DNA from: CALINB01 sp938045325 | GTDB lineage: Bacteria > Pseudomonadota > Alphaproteobacteria > Rhodospirillales > CALINB01 | Reading direction: 5' to 3' | Length of the DNA: 64,000 nt | Assembly (NCBI GenBank): GCA_038114465.1 | Contig: JAYNQW010000003.1 | Location: 62,001-126,000, forward strand | Part shown: positions 44,702-55,319 of the stretch, piece by piece | How the letters are laid out: each line of letters begins with the position of its first letter | Numbering within the stretch: position 1 is the stretch's first letter | Made by a program: the position numbers and the translations under genes | The notes under the pieces: model-generated | The model's database searches: none | What the model saw: the letters and a program-made list of their open reading frames with translations, nothing else | What the model was told of the DNA's origin: nothing

Positions 44702-46909
44702 ATGACGGGCGTAGGTGACATCACCACAGCACTAAGATCGGCACAGTCCGGTTTGCTGGCAAACCAACAAGTTCTCAATATTATTTCGAATAATATTGCC
44801 AACGTAAACACGCCCGGATATTCACGAAAAAATCCTGATTTGATCAGCAGGGTCACCGGCGACGTCGGCTCAGGCGTTATTGTCAACGGTGTTTCCCGTC
44901 AGGTCGACGAGAACCTTTTACGCACACTGCGCATCGAAAACAGCACCCTCTCCGCACTTCAAACCAAAGACGATTTCTTCAACCGCACGCAGGAACTGTT
45001 CGGCACACCGGGTGCGAATACGTCGATCGCTCATATCACAGGCGAATTTGTTAACGCGATTGAATCGCTGGCCGAAACGCCAAGCGGCTCCCTCGAGCAC
45101 AATGAAATGGTCCGGCGTGCCGACGATATGGTGACCAAGCTCCGTCAAATGGGCGATACCATTCAGGAATTGCGGCAGCAAGTCGACCGCGATATCGCCT
45201 TGGCCGTCGATGAAATCAATAAACTGATTTCGAGCATCAGCAATCTTAACGGCGAAATTTCATCTGCCGGCAACCTTGCAACTGACGACACGACATTACG
45301 CGACCAACGGGACAATGACCTGGCCAGGCTTTCCGAACTGATTGATGTCACCTCGTTCCTGCGACCGAACGGCGAGCTCGTTGTCTTTACAACTGGCGGG
45401 CGGACTCTTGTTGATAATATTCCGCGCACATTAACGCATTTACCAGCCGGCAAATTGGCAGCGACAACCACCAAAGCCGAAGGCGACATCAACGGCATCT
45501 TCGTCGGCGCCCAAGTCGCCGGTAATGATATTACCAGTGAAATTCGCGACGGTGAGATGAAAGGCCTGATCGAACTTCGCGACAATATCCTCACGGATAT
45601 GCAAAGCCAGCTGGACGAATTCGCCGCCGAAGTCCGTGACGTCTACAATGCAATTCATAACCGGGGTGCACCTCAGCCGGGCATGCAAACGGCGACCGGC
45701 ACGCGCCGCTTCGTGGATTCTTCGACGCAAACCATCACTTTTGGCGGCACGGACGACACGAAAATCGTTATCATGGACAGCAATGGCGATCAAACCGCCT
45801 CCTTGAGCCTGCGGACTTCCTTGGGCGGCGCCGGTCCGTTCACGATTGATGCCGTCGCCACAGCAATCCAAACATTCCTGCAAGCCAATGACGGCGGTCT
45901 TGGCACGTCGACCGCTGCCGTTTCAAGCAGCGGCACGCTCAATATCAACCTCACCAATACGAGCCTGAAATTCGTTATTCGGGACGAAAGCGCCACGGCC
46001 AACGGCAGCAGTGTCAAGGATGCCGTGATCAACTTTGATTCCGGCGGCGTCGTCGGTACCGATGAGACCATCAACGGGTTTTCGAATTTCTTCGGCCTTA
46101 ACGATTTCTTCGTCGACACCCTGACGGACGGCACCCATGAATCCAACGTCTTAAACTCCGGCTTTACCGCGACGGCGGCGACGTTGCGCTTTAATGACCG
46201 AAACGGCGCCATTTCCGTCGGAACGGGAACGACCCTCACCATTCCGGCCGGCACAAGCCTGCAGGGCATTGCCGATTTGATTAACGATAGCGTTTCCGGT
46301 GTCAGCGGCGTTGAGGCCGGTGTCGTTCCGGATGGCTCCGGGTTCCGTTTACGGATTACCCACAACCAAGGCATCGATCTTGTCATTACGCAGGACACAA
46401 CTGTGCCCGATACCCTACTAGGCGACTTAGGGCTTCATGTTGCCGATGCGAGCACATCACAGTTTATTAAAGTCCGCGACGATATTCTTGCGACACCGGG
46501 TCTGGCGGCCACCGGCGCGGCGCAATGGGATGCGAACCTCGGCACTGCGGGTGAGTACTTCATGAGCCCGAGCGATGATACGACCATTCAACAAATCGCC
46601 GCCGCATTTACCTCGACAAATGCCTTTGACACCGCTGGCGGCATCACCGGATCGACAACCACATTCACCGATTTTGCCACCAGCATCATTGTCGACAACA
46701 CTAGTAAAGCCAACGCCAACGAAATCGGTCTCAGTTTCCAAAAAAACCTGACCGACACGCTGCAGCTTAAGTCCGACAACATCAAAGGCGTAAATTTGGA
46801 TGAAGAAATGTCGAATTTGATTTTGTTTGAGCAGGCCTTTAATGCCGCGGCCCGGGTCATTTCCGTCATCCAAAATATGATTCAAGAACTTAACGATGCT
46901 ATTCGGTAA
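44702..46909 (+). CDS. flgK: Hook-filament junction protein FlgK (HAP1)
   Basis: 735 aa; the enterobacterial form is about 550, so the central surface domain is enlarged. N-terminal SAQSGLLANQQVLNIISNN with NIANVNTPGYSRK, and the C-terminal VNLDEEMSNLILFEQAFNA with ARVISVIQNM, are conserved and form the D0/D1 coils. The region about 320-620 is a Thr/Ser/Gly-rich insertion. Starts 24 bases after the flgN-like gene. Confidence 0.94.
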   Translation: MTGVGDITTALRSAQSGLLANQQVLNIISNNIANVNTPGYSRKNPDLISRVTGDVGSGVIVNGVSRQVDENLLRTLRIENSTLSALQTKDDFFNRTQELFGTPGANTSIAHITGEFVNAIESLAETPSGSLEHNEMVRRADDMVTKLRQMGDTIQELRQQVDRDIALAVDEINKLISSISNLNGEISSAGNLATDDTTLRDQRDNDLARLSELIDVTSFLRPNGELVVFTTGGRTLVDNIPRTLTHLPAGKLAATTTKAEGDINGIFVGAQVAGNDITSEIRDGEMKGLIELRDNILTDMQSQLDEFAAEVRDVYNAIHNRGAPQPGMQTATGTRRFVDSSTQTITFGGTDDTKIVIMDSNGDQTASLSLRTSLGGAGPFTIDAVATAIQTFLQANDGGLGTSTAAVSSSGTLNINLTNTSLKFVIRDESATANGSSVKDAVINFDSGGVVGTDETINGFSNFFGLNDFFVDTLTDGTHESNVLNSGFTATAATLRFNDRNGAISVGTGTTLTIPAGTSLQGIADLINDSVSGVSGVEAGVVPDGSGFRLRITHNQGIDLVITQDTTVPDTLLGDLGLHVADASTSQFIKVRDDILATPGLAATGAAQWDANLGTAGEYFMSPSDDTTIQQIAAAFTSTNAFDTAGGITGSTTTFTDFATSIIVDNTSKANANEIGLSFQKNLTDTLQLKSDNIKGVNLDEEMSNLILFEQAFNAAARVISVIQNMIQELNDAIR

Positions 46910-46921
46910 TGGACGATAACC

Positions 46922-48229
46922 ATGGCCCGTATTGCTAGCCTTTCCGCTAACAACGAACTTGTCCGCCTGATGTTGCTTACCCAATCACGGGTTCAGGAAG
47001 CACAGGTGCAAGTCAGCACGGAACAAAAATCGCAGGACTATCTCGGGATTGCGCGCGATTCTGAACGCCTCGTCGATCTTGAGTTGCGCAAAAGCTTATT
47101 GCAACGATTCGTCGACACCAATGACTTGGCTGATGCCCGGCTAAGTGCCACAGAAGCCAACCTTGCCGGTATCAAAAACACAATCCGGACATTTCGTGAA
47201 GACTTGTTTCTTTATGAAGCCGGCAGCCTCGATGATCAGGGCCGAGTTGCAGACGTTCAAGAAGCTGCCTTTCGCGCGCTTAAGGATATCGAATCCTTTC
47301 TCAATGCTGACGTCTTCGGCGAATTTGTATTCGGTGGCGGGCGGACCGACCGCAAACCGGTCGATCTCGATTTAACGACACTCACCGCCTTCCAGGCAAA
47401 ATATGACGGCAGTGTCATCACCTACCCGACCCGCCGCGACAACCATATTCAATACCGCCTCACGGCGACGGCGGGCTTGCCTACAAACCCCACGGGCGCG
47501 GGCTTCACAACGTTGACCTTTGCCGGCGGCGCCGGCGGCACGATCACAGCAGCGAACGCAGGTGCGTTTGCCAACATTCCAGTCGGTGACACCATCGAAA
47601 TCGCCGGCTCGGCATCGAACAACCAAACGTTCACTGTAGCTGCCAACACAGGCACGGTGATCACGGTTGCCGCGACGGAAACTGTGACGGCGGAAGCGGC
47701 AACGGCGGCCCCGACGATTGCGGCGAACACGCGTTACTACAGCGGAGACGAACTTGGGAGGACACATCGCTCAGAAGCGACTCGAAATTTTGACGTAAAT
47801 GTTACCGGTATCGATCCGGCATTCGAAAAAGCCATTCGCGCCATGGGGCACATCGCACAAGGTGCCTTCGGTACCGCCGGCGGCTTGGATCAAGTCGCCA
47901 ACCAAGGCCGCGTCGTCGAATCCTTATTCCTCATCAACTCCGCCTTGGACCCGCCCCCGACCCAAGGAACCGCGCCCTTTGGCACAGAACTGACCGGCAA
48001 TATGGAAGATATCTTACAAGATATCGCATTCGACCGGGTGCTGATGAACGATACGATCTCGCGCCAGAAAGAGCTCATTGCGTTTATCGACGAGCGAATC
48101 ATCGCTGCTGAGAATATCGATCCGACGGAAGCGGTCACACGGCTTTTGGATCAACAACGGAATTTGGAAGCGTCATTCCAATCCCTTGCCCGAATCAGAT
48201 CACTTAGCCTGTCTGACTTCCTCCGTTAA
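46922..48229 (+). CDS. flgL: Hook-filament junction protein FlgL (HAP3)
   Basis: 435 aa, flagellin-fold. The N-terminal helix LMLLTQSRVQEAQVQVSTEQ and C-terminal RNLEASFQSLARIRSLSLS are the FlgL D0/D1 segments. The middle (about 180-270) is a Gly/Ala/Thr-rich insertion with a beta-rich VGDTIEIAG and NQTFTVA pattern, similar in style to the inserts in FlgE and FlgK. Starts 12 bases after flgK; last gene of the flgI operon. Confidence 0.93.
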   Translation: MARIASLSANNELVRLMLLTQSRVQEAQVQVSTEQKSQDYLGIARDSERLVDLELRKSLLQRFVDTNDLADARLSATEANLAGIKNTIRTFREDLFLYEAGSLDDQGRVADVQEAAFRALKDIESFLNADVFGEFVFGGGRTDRKPVDLDLTTLTAFQAKYDGSVITYPTRRDNHIQYRLTATAGLPTNPTGAGFTTLTFAGGAGGTITAANAGAFANIPVGDTIEIAGSASNNQTFTVAANTGTVITVAATETVTAEAATAAPTIAANTRYYSGDELGRTHRSEATRNFDVNVTGIDPAFEKAIRAMGHIAQGAFGTAGGLDQVANQGRVVESLFLINSALDPPPTQGTAPFGTELTGNMEDILQDIAFDRVLMNDTISRQKELIAFIDERIIAAENIDPTEAVTRLLDQQRNLEASFQSLARIRSLSLSDFLR

Positions 48230-48370
48230 ACCATTCGCTAACGCGCTTCCAGCACGGCGTTAACGGTCAATGAGCCAACGTCACAGAAAAACCTCTATGA
48301 TGACCGGGTCGTACGGCAATTCACCGTTCAACGATGATCTATGTTCAACCTGCGCAGGTGATGCCGGCCC

Positions 48371-49177
48371 ATGATTGTTTATGAAAAACCGCTTAGAGAC
48401 GGCCTACAGGCAATTATTGCCAACGCCATCCGCGACAACGGCAACAATACGGCGCTTTCACCCCTTTTCGAAAGCGTCATCGGCTGCACTACCGCTATCA
48501 CGGACAGTGTCCGGCAAAACGATCCGCCCATAAAACCCCTTGCCTGCGAGGCGGGATGCTCACATTGCTGTTATCAATACGATGTCGGGGTAACGCCGTT
48601 TGAAATTTTGTGCATCGCGGCGCATATCCTGGAAACATACAATAAAGACGAGCAAGCCGTAGTGTTGGACAAAATTGCCATGGCCGAAAAGAAAAAGCGC
48701 AGTTTGCCGATTGAGGATTGGGGTTATGGTAAATTTCCTTGTCCACTATTGGTTGATGAAAAATGCAGTGTTTACGAAGTGCGGCCTCTCGTCTGCCGAG
48801 CCATGAATTCGTACGACGGCGACCGATGCCGGCAAAACCGGGAAACGCCGCGCAACGATTCTTCCGTGCCGATGTACGGTCACCAGTATGAAATTGCCAA
48901 ATTTGCCCGCGTCGGCATTCAGCGTGGGCTTTCAGATGTAAGTTTACAAAATGAAATCCTCGAACTCGTTCCAGCCCTTCGCATCGCACTGACGACATCA
49001 GGGGCATTACTTCGATGGCTTGCCGGTGAACGCATTTTTGAAGAAGCCGTTTCGCGGCTGCCGCCCCGGTCCGGTCGGCCAAATGATAAAGAAGCGACAA
49101 ATGGCGATGCCACGCCGGATTCAATCTTAAACACCACCGAAAAACCCCCAAGGCGGCTCAATCATGACACAAGCTGA
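48371..49177 (+). CDS. YkgJ-type cysteine-cluster protein
   Basis: 268 aa with a CxxxCxxCC cluster (Cys59, Cys63, Cys66, Cys67) and further Cys in CPLLVDEKCSVYEVRPLVC, the pattern of the zinc- or iron-sulphur-cluster family YkgJ/FliB. The Salmonella FliB relative methylates flagellin lysines, so a flagellin-modifying role is possible here, next to flagellar and glycan genes. The C-terminal 60 residues are a disordered tail. Its stop lies 14 bases past the start of the next gene, which suggests coupled translation. Confidence 0.7.
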   Translation: MIVYEKPLRDGLQAIIANAIRDNGNNTALSPLFESVIGCTTAITDSVRQNDPPIKPLACEAGCSHCCYQYDVGVTPFEILCIAAHILETYNKDEQAVVLDKIAMAEKKKRSLPIEDWGYGKFPCPLLVDEKCSVYEVRPLVCRAMNSYDGDRCRQNRETPRNDSSVPMYGHQYEIAKFARVGIQRGLSDVSLQNEILELVPALRIALTTSGALLRWLAGERIFEEAVSRLPPRSGRPNDKEATNGDATPDSILNTTEKPPRRLNHDTS

Positions 49178-50906
49178 ATTGGATGATGCGTTCGCCCAGG
49201 CACTGACACAAGCAGAAGCCCTGCTGCGCGCCGGCCATGCCGATCAAGCGCTTAAAATGTACCAAGTCCTTCTCACACAAATCCCCGATCATCTGGATGC
49301 TCAGTATTATGGCGGCATTGCCGCCCTTTATGCGGGGCAGGAACAATTGGCCGTCGAATTATTATGTGCGGCACTTAAATTACAACCCAATCGCGCGGAT
49401 ATCGCCAACAACCTCGGCGCCGCCTACAGACAATCAGGCCAAAACGATTTAGCAATTGAAGCCTTTCAACAGGCCATCGTGTTGGACCCGCAGGGTGCGG
49501 ATGCTTATTACAATCTTGGGGACACCTTGCGCGACAGCGGTAATACAAACGATGCGATTGAAGCTTACCAACAGGTTATTGCCATCGATCCGGCCTATAT
49601 CGATGCTTATATAAACTTAGGCGCCGTTTTAGCTGCCGGACTCAATTTTGATGATGCAATAAAAACGTTTGAGCAGGCGATCAGTATTAAACCCGATGTA
49701 GCGGAAGCGTATAACAACCTTGGTACCGTTTATCAGAAATCCGGCAACATCCAATCCGCTATCAAGAATTTTAAACAGGCTGTTTCCATAAATCCCGAAT
49801 ATGCCGATGCATATCTTAATCTCGGCACCGCCCACATCTTTGCCGAAGATTACGCGGCTGCCTTGACTGCTTTCGAAAAAACGATCTCATTGGCTCCCGA
49901 TCACGCTGAAGCGCACGCCAGCCAGGGCGCAACACTAAAAGAACTTAAGCAATTCGAACGAGCGATCGATTCATTTCAACGCGCCTTGACCTTACGGCCC
50001 AACCAACCCGCTGCTTTACGGGGGATGGGCGATACATACCTCGCGCATGGAGACTTGCAGGAAGCCGAGGCAACCTACCGGCAAGCATTGAAACTGGAAA
50101 AGGACAATGTCGAATTAATGGATTGCCTTAGTGACGTTCTGCAAAAACAAGAACGGTACGATGAAGCAGCGGATATGTACGATCAACTCCTGGCAATTGA
50201 TCCCAACAATGCGACCGCAGCACATTTTGCAGCGGCCTTACGCGGTAGAAACACAGATGCGCCACCGGCCAAGTTTGTTCAAGATTTATTCAATGATTTC
50301 GCACCGAACTTTGAAGAAACGCTTGTCAAAGAACTTTCTTACGACGTCCCGAATCTGATATGCCAGGCGTTGAAAAAATTACATGAGGATGACATCATTT
50401 CGTTACCGTTTAACCGTGCGCTCGATCTGGGGTGCGGCACGGGACTTGTCGGCCAAGCCTTTAAAAACGCCGATCAATGCATTGTCAACGAGCTCCACGG
50501 TGTCGACATTGCTGAAGATATGATTGCCGAAGCAGAAAAAAAGCGGGTCTACGATTTGCTCAATACGGTGGAGATCATTGAATATTTAACCCAACACGAC
50601 ACGTCTCTGCCCTATGATTTTATCGCCGCGGCCGACGTCTTCGTTTATCTCGGTAGCCTGGAAGCCGCGTTTTTGGCGGTTCATGCATATTTAGCCGAAT
50701 CCGGAGTGTTTGTCTTCTCCGTCGAATCTCTACCGAGCGGCACCTACGCCTTGCACCGCACCGGACGATACGCCCATCATAGCGATTACATTAAATCGTT
50801 AGCCGCAAAATCAGGTTTTAGCGTTCAAGACTGCCAGGAAATCGTCGTGCGCAAAGAACGGTCCCTTCCCATTGCAGGGCTCCTGTTCATCCTGATAAAG
50901 AATTAG
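49164..50906 (+). CDS. TPR protein fused to a SAM-dependent methyltransferase
   Basis: 580 aa. Residues about 10-375 consist of about ten TPR units in succession (typical pattern A..NLG.AYRQSGQNDLAIEAFQQAI), then a class I methyltransferase whose motif I ALDLGCGTGLVG lies near residue 420, with VDIAEDMIAEA as the strand-2 acid. Similar TPR-enzyme fusions process polypeptide-linked sugars or surface glycans. First of the glycan-modification run; it overlaps the cysteine-cluster gene by 14 bases. Confidence 0.85.
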   Translation: MTQAELDDAFAQALTQAEALLRAGHADQALKMYQVLLTQIPDHLDAQYYGGIAALYAGQEQLAVELLCAALKLQPNRADIANNLGAAYRQSGQNDLAIEAFQQAIVLDPQGADAYYNLGDTLRDSGNTNDAIEAYQQVIAIDPAYIDAYINLGAVLAAGLNFDDAIKTFEQAISIKPDVAEAYNNLGTVYQKSGNIQSAIKNFKQAVSINPEYADAYLNLGTAHIFAEDYAAALTAFEKTISLAPDHAEAHASQGATLKELKQFERAIDSFQRALTLRPNQPAALRGMGDTYLAHGDLQEAEATYRQALKLEKDNVELMDCLSDVLQKQERYDEAADMYDQLLAIDPNNATAAHFAAALRGRNTDAPPAKFVQDLFNDFAPNFEETLVKELSYDVPNLICQALKKLHEDDIISLPFNRALDLGCGTGLVGQAFKNADQCIVNELHGVDIAEDMIAEAEKKRVYDLLNTVEIIEYLTQHDTSLPYDFIAAADVFVYLGSLEAAFLAVHAYLAESGVFVFSVESLPSGTYALHRTGRYAHHSDYIKSLAAKSGFSVQDCQEIVVRKERSLPIAGLLFILIKN

Positions 50907-50941
50907 TCGACTGCCCGTTTTTTGTTATCACAGGATTACAA

Positions 50942-52639
50942 ATGAACCGAAAACAACGCCGTCAACAGCAAAAAAACGAAAACAAAATCTTGAGCGCTGT
51001 CGCCAACCCTAAAGATGTGCCGGTCCCGCAAGCGTTAGAGATGATGGTTTCATCATATGAGTCTGGCGATCGTGATAAGGCCTACAAAATCGCTGAACGA
51101 ATTTTGACGGTTATGCCCGATGATTTCGATGTTTTGCACTTCGCCGGCACGGTGGCACTGGAACTCGGCCAGTTCGATATTGCGCTAAAGCACCTTGAGA
51201 AAACCGTTGAAATGAAACCAGACCATGCCGAAGCCTGGAATGGGATCGGACATGCTTATTTAGCCCAACAACAAATCGATAAAGGCATCGAGGCCTGCCA
51301 AAAAGCGATCGAACTGCTCGGCGACATGCCTGAAGCCCATTACAACTTAGGGAACGCCTATTCCGCAGCCGGACGCATGGAAGAAGCCATTGCTTCTTTT
51401 GAGAGCGCATTAAAAGCCAAGCCCGTATTTCCGGATGCACTCAATAATTTAGGAAACGCCTATCAAGGCTTGCGCCAATATGATGATGCGAAAAAATCAT
51501 TCCGCCGCGCCCTAGCCCTCGATCCAAATTACAATAGCGCCCGATTTAATCTCGCCAATACATTAATGGCAGATAATCAAGTCAAGGAAGCAATCGCAAC
51601 ATATAACGAAAGCATTAAGGCCGACCCAAAACACCTCGCGTCTTACAATAACTTGGCAACGGTGTACCGGCAATTAGGCCAATTACCGGAAGCCGCCGAA
51701 ACCTACCGCCAAGCCATCAAGATCAACGCAAACGTTGCGGAAATTCACAATAATTTAGGCGTTGCGCTGCAAGATGTCGGCCAACGAGCAGATTCAGCTA
51801 AAAGTTTTCAAAAAGCCCTTGCGCTCGACCCGAAAAATGCGGAAGCCGCCTTCAATCTTCACACGGCATTGTTTGATGACAGCAACTTCCAACCCGCCAT
51901 CGATCATTTAGAAAAAGCAATCAGTATCGACCCCGGTCATGAGCGGGCGCATTTCATGCTGGGTACGTTGCTCGATAACGAAGGCAAAACCGAAGAGGCT
52001 CAAACTCATTTTGATTTGCTGCCCCTTGATCAAGACAATTATCACCCGGCCTTGGATTCATGGGACTATATAAAAACACACCGCGACGGCATCACCCGGT
52101 GGTTTGCCCCAACCGCGGATACTCTGCAACACTGCCTGAGCGAGGCGACGAATGAAGGCGCGATCCTTGAATTTGGTGTACGCTATGGCGCTAGCACCCG
52201 CTTAATCGCCGCCGCGGCCGGGCAGCCTGTCCACGGATTCGACAGCTTCGAAGGCCTCCCGCAAGACTGGTACGCCGAGAAAAAAGGCAGCTACACGACA
52301 TTCGGCGAATTGCCGGATATGCCGCAAACGGTCACTCTTCATGCGGGCTGGTTCGAAGATACGATCCCGGCTTACATGAAAGAATTCGATGAGCCGATCC
52401 GGTTTATACATGTCGACTGCGACCTTTATGCATCAACGGTCACGGTTTTTGAGAACCTAGCCCCGCGTATTGTTCCCGGCACGGTTATTCTATTCGACGA
52501 GTATTTGATGAACCCAAGTTGGCGCAACGATGAATTCAAGGCATTTCAAGAAGCCGTTCAAAAACACGGCTGGGAATATGAATACATCGCGTTCAGCCTA
52601 TTCTCCAAACAAGCCGGCGTCCGAATTCTAAAAGTATAA
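50942..52639 (+). CDS. TPR protein fused to a TylF-like O-methyltransferase
   Basis: 565 aa. TPR units at about 30-355 (pattern EAHYNLGNAYSAAGRMEEAI), then a TylF-type macrocin O-methyltransferase-like domain (about 380-565). Its motif I is ILEFGVRYGAST (about 404-415), and the metal-binding motif HVDCDLYAST (about 490-499) is clear. TylF enzymes methylate hydroxyls of sugars. Likely it methylates a sugar of the flagellin or surface glycan (inference). Separated from the preceding gene by 35 bases. Confidence 0.85.
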   Translation: MNRKQRRQQQKNENKILSAVANPKDVPVPQALEMMVSSYESGDRDKAYKIAERILTVMPDDFDVLHFAGTVALELGQFDIALKHLEKTVEMKPDHAEAWNGIGHAYLAQQQIDKGIEACQKAIELLGDMPEAHYNLGNAYSAAGRMEEAIASFESALKAKPVFPDALNNLGNAYQGLRQYDDAKKSFRRALALDPNYNSARFNLANTLMADNQVKEAIATYNESIKADPKHLASYNNLATVYRQLGQLPEAAETYRQAIKINANVAEIHNNLGVALQDVGQRADSAKSFQKALALDPKNAEAAFNLHTALFDDSNFQPAIDHLEKAISIDPGHERAHFMLGTLLDNEGKTEEAQTHFDLLPLDQDNYHPALDSWDYIKTHRDGITRWFAPTADTLQHCLSEATNEGAILEFGVRYGASTRLIAAAAGQPVHGFDSFEGLPQDWYAEKKGSYTTFGELPDMPQTVTLHAGWFEDTIPAYMKEFDEPIRFIHVDCDLYASTVTVFENLAPRIVPGTVILFDEYLMNPSWRNDEFKAFQEAVQKHGWEYEYIAFSLFSKQAGVRILKV

Positions 52640-52670
52640 ATACGCTTGAGTGCCTAGACAGGACCACCCT

Positions 52671-53762
52671 ATGAGCCGCCTGACCGGTATTTTTTCAACA
52701 ACCCGCAATTACAATCCGGGGGATGAGTTTATCCTTTTCGGGATTCAAAACCTGTTGCGCGAGGTCACCGGCCCGTTCAATACGGTGTATTACAACCGTA
52801 ATCCCGCCGTCCAGAATTTTCGCATGACATTCGATAAGGAAGCGACAATCGGAACCCAAACGGCAAACTGGTATCAAACCATGCGGGAACATTTCAGCGA
52901 ACGGGAAAATACATGGGCCCCGGAGTTGGGACTCGATTTTGCCGATTTTGCCGTCTTCGCAGGCACTCCGGAATGGGTTGGGCGTATGGTCGAGCCCCTG
53001 ACAACAGCACTAGCTGATTTCAAGGGGCCCATTCTTTATCTCGGGCTCGGTTCCGTCGAAGTCATGAACAATTGCACCATCGATGATTTGTTGGGGGTGG
53101 ACCAAACCGTTCTTAAAAAAGCCGATCTTATTACGGTTCGTGACACAGCGGCGGCAAAATTTTTGGCACCGCTAAATCCTCACGAGCTGCCCTGCCCGGC
53201 ATTATTCAGCGCACAAGCGAAACCGAGAACCCAAAAGCAAAAAATTGCTGTGTCCTTTCAAGGCACGGCACCGACAAACACGCAGCGCACTGATAGCGAT
53301 GTCCGCGATTACATGATTAAACTTTTGGAAAAACTGAATCAGCATTTCACGTGTTCCGTTATCGCCCATTACGTCGACGAATTGGCGGAGCTTAAAGCGC
53401 TCATCCCGCAAGGCATTGACCTCATTTATCATGCGGATGCCGCCGACTATATCTATACTTATGATCAGTTTGATCTTGTTGTTACGACCCGCGTACACGG
53501 TGCCGGCCTCGCTTCAGCCCTTGGCATTCCCGCCTATGCCATCGCGCATTCCCACCGTTCGCAAACGGCAGATGGTTTCTTGGCCGAAACCGTCGATATC
53601 GCAAATGACTCTGTCGATGAAGTGTTCTCACGAATTCAGCAATGCGACACCCCGGCAAAGTCAAAAATAATCCTTCAACATCAAATGGATAGCAAGAATC
53701 GATATTTGGAATTCTTAAAGCCCCTTTTTGCACCCCTCACCAGGCATGACGCGACACCATGA
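52671..53762 (+). CDS. Polysaccharide pyruvyltransferase family protein
   Basis: 363 aa from ATG 52671 (a GTG at 52650 would add seven residues). Matches the polysaccharide pyruvyltransferase fold: a Gly/Asn-rich start (TTRNYNPGDEFILFGIQNLL), AVFAGTPEWVG, and the C-terminal DLVVTTRVHGAGLASALGIPAYAI, which is the family motif. These enzymes add ketal-pyruvate to sugars, or in some cases perform other transfers. Ends with ATGA overlapping the next gene. Confidence 0.82.
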   Translation: MSRLTGIFSTTRNYNPGDEFILFGIQNLLREVTGPFNTVYYNRNPAVQNFRMTFDKEATIGTQTANWYQTMREHFSERENTWAPELGLDFADFAVFAGTPEWVGRMVEPLTTALADFKGPILYLGLGSVEVMNNCTIDDLLGVDQTVLKKADLITVRDTAAAKFLAPLNPHELPCPALFSAQAKPRTQKQKIAVSFQGTAPTNTQRTDSDVRDYMIKLLEKLNQHFTCSVIAHYVDELAELKALIPQGIDLIYHADAADYIYTYDQFDLVVTTRVHGAGLASALGIPAYAIAHSHRSQTADGFLAETVDIANDSVDEVFSRIQQCDTPAKSKIILQHQMDSKNRYLEFLKPLFAPLTRHDATP

Positions 53763-55285
53763 GCACGTCCCCTTCACCCGATGACGTCCTGCAATTGATT
53801 GGCGCGGGACGCCTCGAAGAAGCCGAGCAAATATGCCTGCACGCACAAAAAGAAACCGGCAATGCCGAATACATTTACTTACGCGGCATTGTTCACGCAC
53901 AACAACAAAACTTCACAGAGGCAATTAAGCTTTGCGAAGAGGCATCGCAACAATTGCCGGACCGGGCCGACATTGCCTACAACTTCGGTGTGATTTGTTA
54001 TTCAGCAAACGACCTCAAGCGTGCCGTTACAGCGTGGCAACACACTGTCGAAATCGATAAAACCCATGATGATGCAAATTTTAATTTAGCTTTGGGTCTC
54101 GACCAACTCGGGCAGGAGAAAGAAGCACAGAAAACGTATGAAATGCTACTGACCGTCAACCCGAAACACGAATTGGCGCTTTATAATCTTGCCAATTTAA
54201 AGACCCGCCTAAATGAGTCCGAAAAGGCCCTGCCTTTATATAACCGGTTACTCGCACTCAAACCGGATTTCGAGGCCGGCTGGATTAATTACGGCATGGC
54301 GGCACAACGCGCCGGCACCCTCAAAGAGGCGGAAGATCATTTCAAGAAGGCCATCGCACTCAATCCGCAATCAGTCGATGCCCATTGGAACCTTTCACAT
54401 TTGCTGTTGATCCAAGGCCACTGGCAGGAAGGGTTTGCCGAATACGAATGGCGCCTGCAACGTGCCGAAGCGCCTAAGCCCGAATGGCCGCAACCGGTTT
54501 GGGACGGATCGAAAATAAAAAATCAACACTTGTTGCTTTGGGTCGATCAAGGTGTCGGTGATGCGATCCAATTCCTTCGCTACGTGCAATTCGCCGCCGA
54601 GCGAGTCAAAAGCATCACGCTACGTTGCCAACAATCCCTTGTACAGCTTGCCGAAACCGTGCCGGGCATCGATCAAGTGATCGCAATGGATGATCCATTG
54701 CCGACGTTCGACATACACGCACCGTTAATGAGCCTTGCACATATTCTCGGCAATACCGATCCGGCCGGTTCATGGCATGGGGAATATTTATCCCCACCGC
54801 AAGAATTTACTTTAGAAATGCCCAAACACGTTCGGCACATTGGCTTGGTGTGGGCGGGCAACCCGGCCCACCGGAACGATTCCAACCGGTCTTGTCCGCT
54901 CGAGGTATTGCAACCGCTACTGGATGTACCGGATACGGCTTTTTACAGCCTTCAGGTCGGTTCCGGTCCAACAGGCCTTTCATCAACACCGGGTTTCGAG
55001 AATGTCACCGATCTCGCCCCACGGCTGGATGATTTTGCCGATACGGCGGCGGCCATCGAGGCACTTGATTTAGTCATCTCCGTCGATACCGCCGTCGCTC
55101 ATCTTGCTGGGGCACTCGGAAAACCGGCCTGGGTTTTCATCCCCGCCATCGATACGGACTGGCGTTGGCAGCTTGAGGGAACCGTTACGGACTGGTACCC
55201 AAGCCTACACCTATTCAGGCAACAAACGCCGGGCGACTGGACCCATACCGTTGCCGACATGGCCGCGGCCTTGGCAAAATCTTAA
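53759..55285 (+). CDS. TPR protein fused to a GT9/heptosyltransferase-like domain
   Basis: 508 aa. TPR units (about 5-215, for example FNLALGLDQLGQEKEAQKTYE) precede a glycosyltransferase-9-like domain (about 225-508) recognised by GLVWAGNPAHRNDSNRSCP and VISVDTAVAHLAGALGKPA. It probably transfers a sugar onto a protein or growing glycan. It starts 4 bases before the end of the pyruvyltransferase gene, so the two are translationally linked. Confidence 0.85.
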   Translation: MSTSPSPDDVLQLIGAGRLEEAEQICLHAQKETGNAEYIYLRGIVHAQQQNFTEAIKLCEEASQQLPDRADIAYNFGVICYSANDLKRAVTAWQHTVEIDKTHDDANFNLALGLDQLGQEKEAQKTYEMLLTVNPKHELALYNLANLKTRLNESEKALPLYNRLLALKPDFEAGWINYGMAAQRAGTLKEAEDHFKKAIALNPQSVDAHWNLSHLLLIQGHWQEGFAEYEWRLQRAEAPKPEWPQPVWDGSKIKNQHLLLWVDQGVGDAIQFLRYVQFAAERVKSITLRCQQSLVQLAETVPGIDQVIAMDDPLPTFDIHAPLMSLAHILGNTDPAGSWHGEYLSPPQEFTLEMPKHVRHIGLVWAGNPAHRNDSNRSCPLEVLQPLLDVPDTAFYSLQVGSGPTGLSSTPGFENVTDLAPRLDDFADTAAAIEALDLVISVDTAVAHLAGALGKPAWVFIPAIDTDWRWQLEGTVTDWYPSLHLFRQQTPGDWTHTVADMAAALAKS

Positions 55286-55319
55286 ACCTTGGCCGCTACG
55301 ATACGCACGGAGACTGCGT

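Noticed and set aside
55104..55319. Longer N-terminus for the PhyH-family gene
   Set aside because: The extra 72 codons lie inside the upstream glycosyltransferase gene, have no ribosome site and look like an out-of-frame image.
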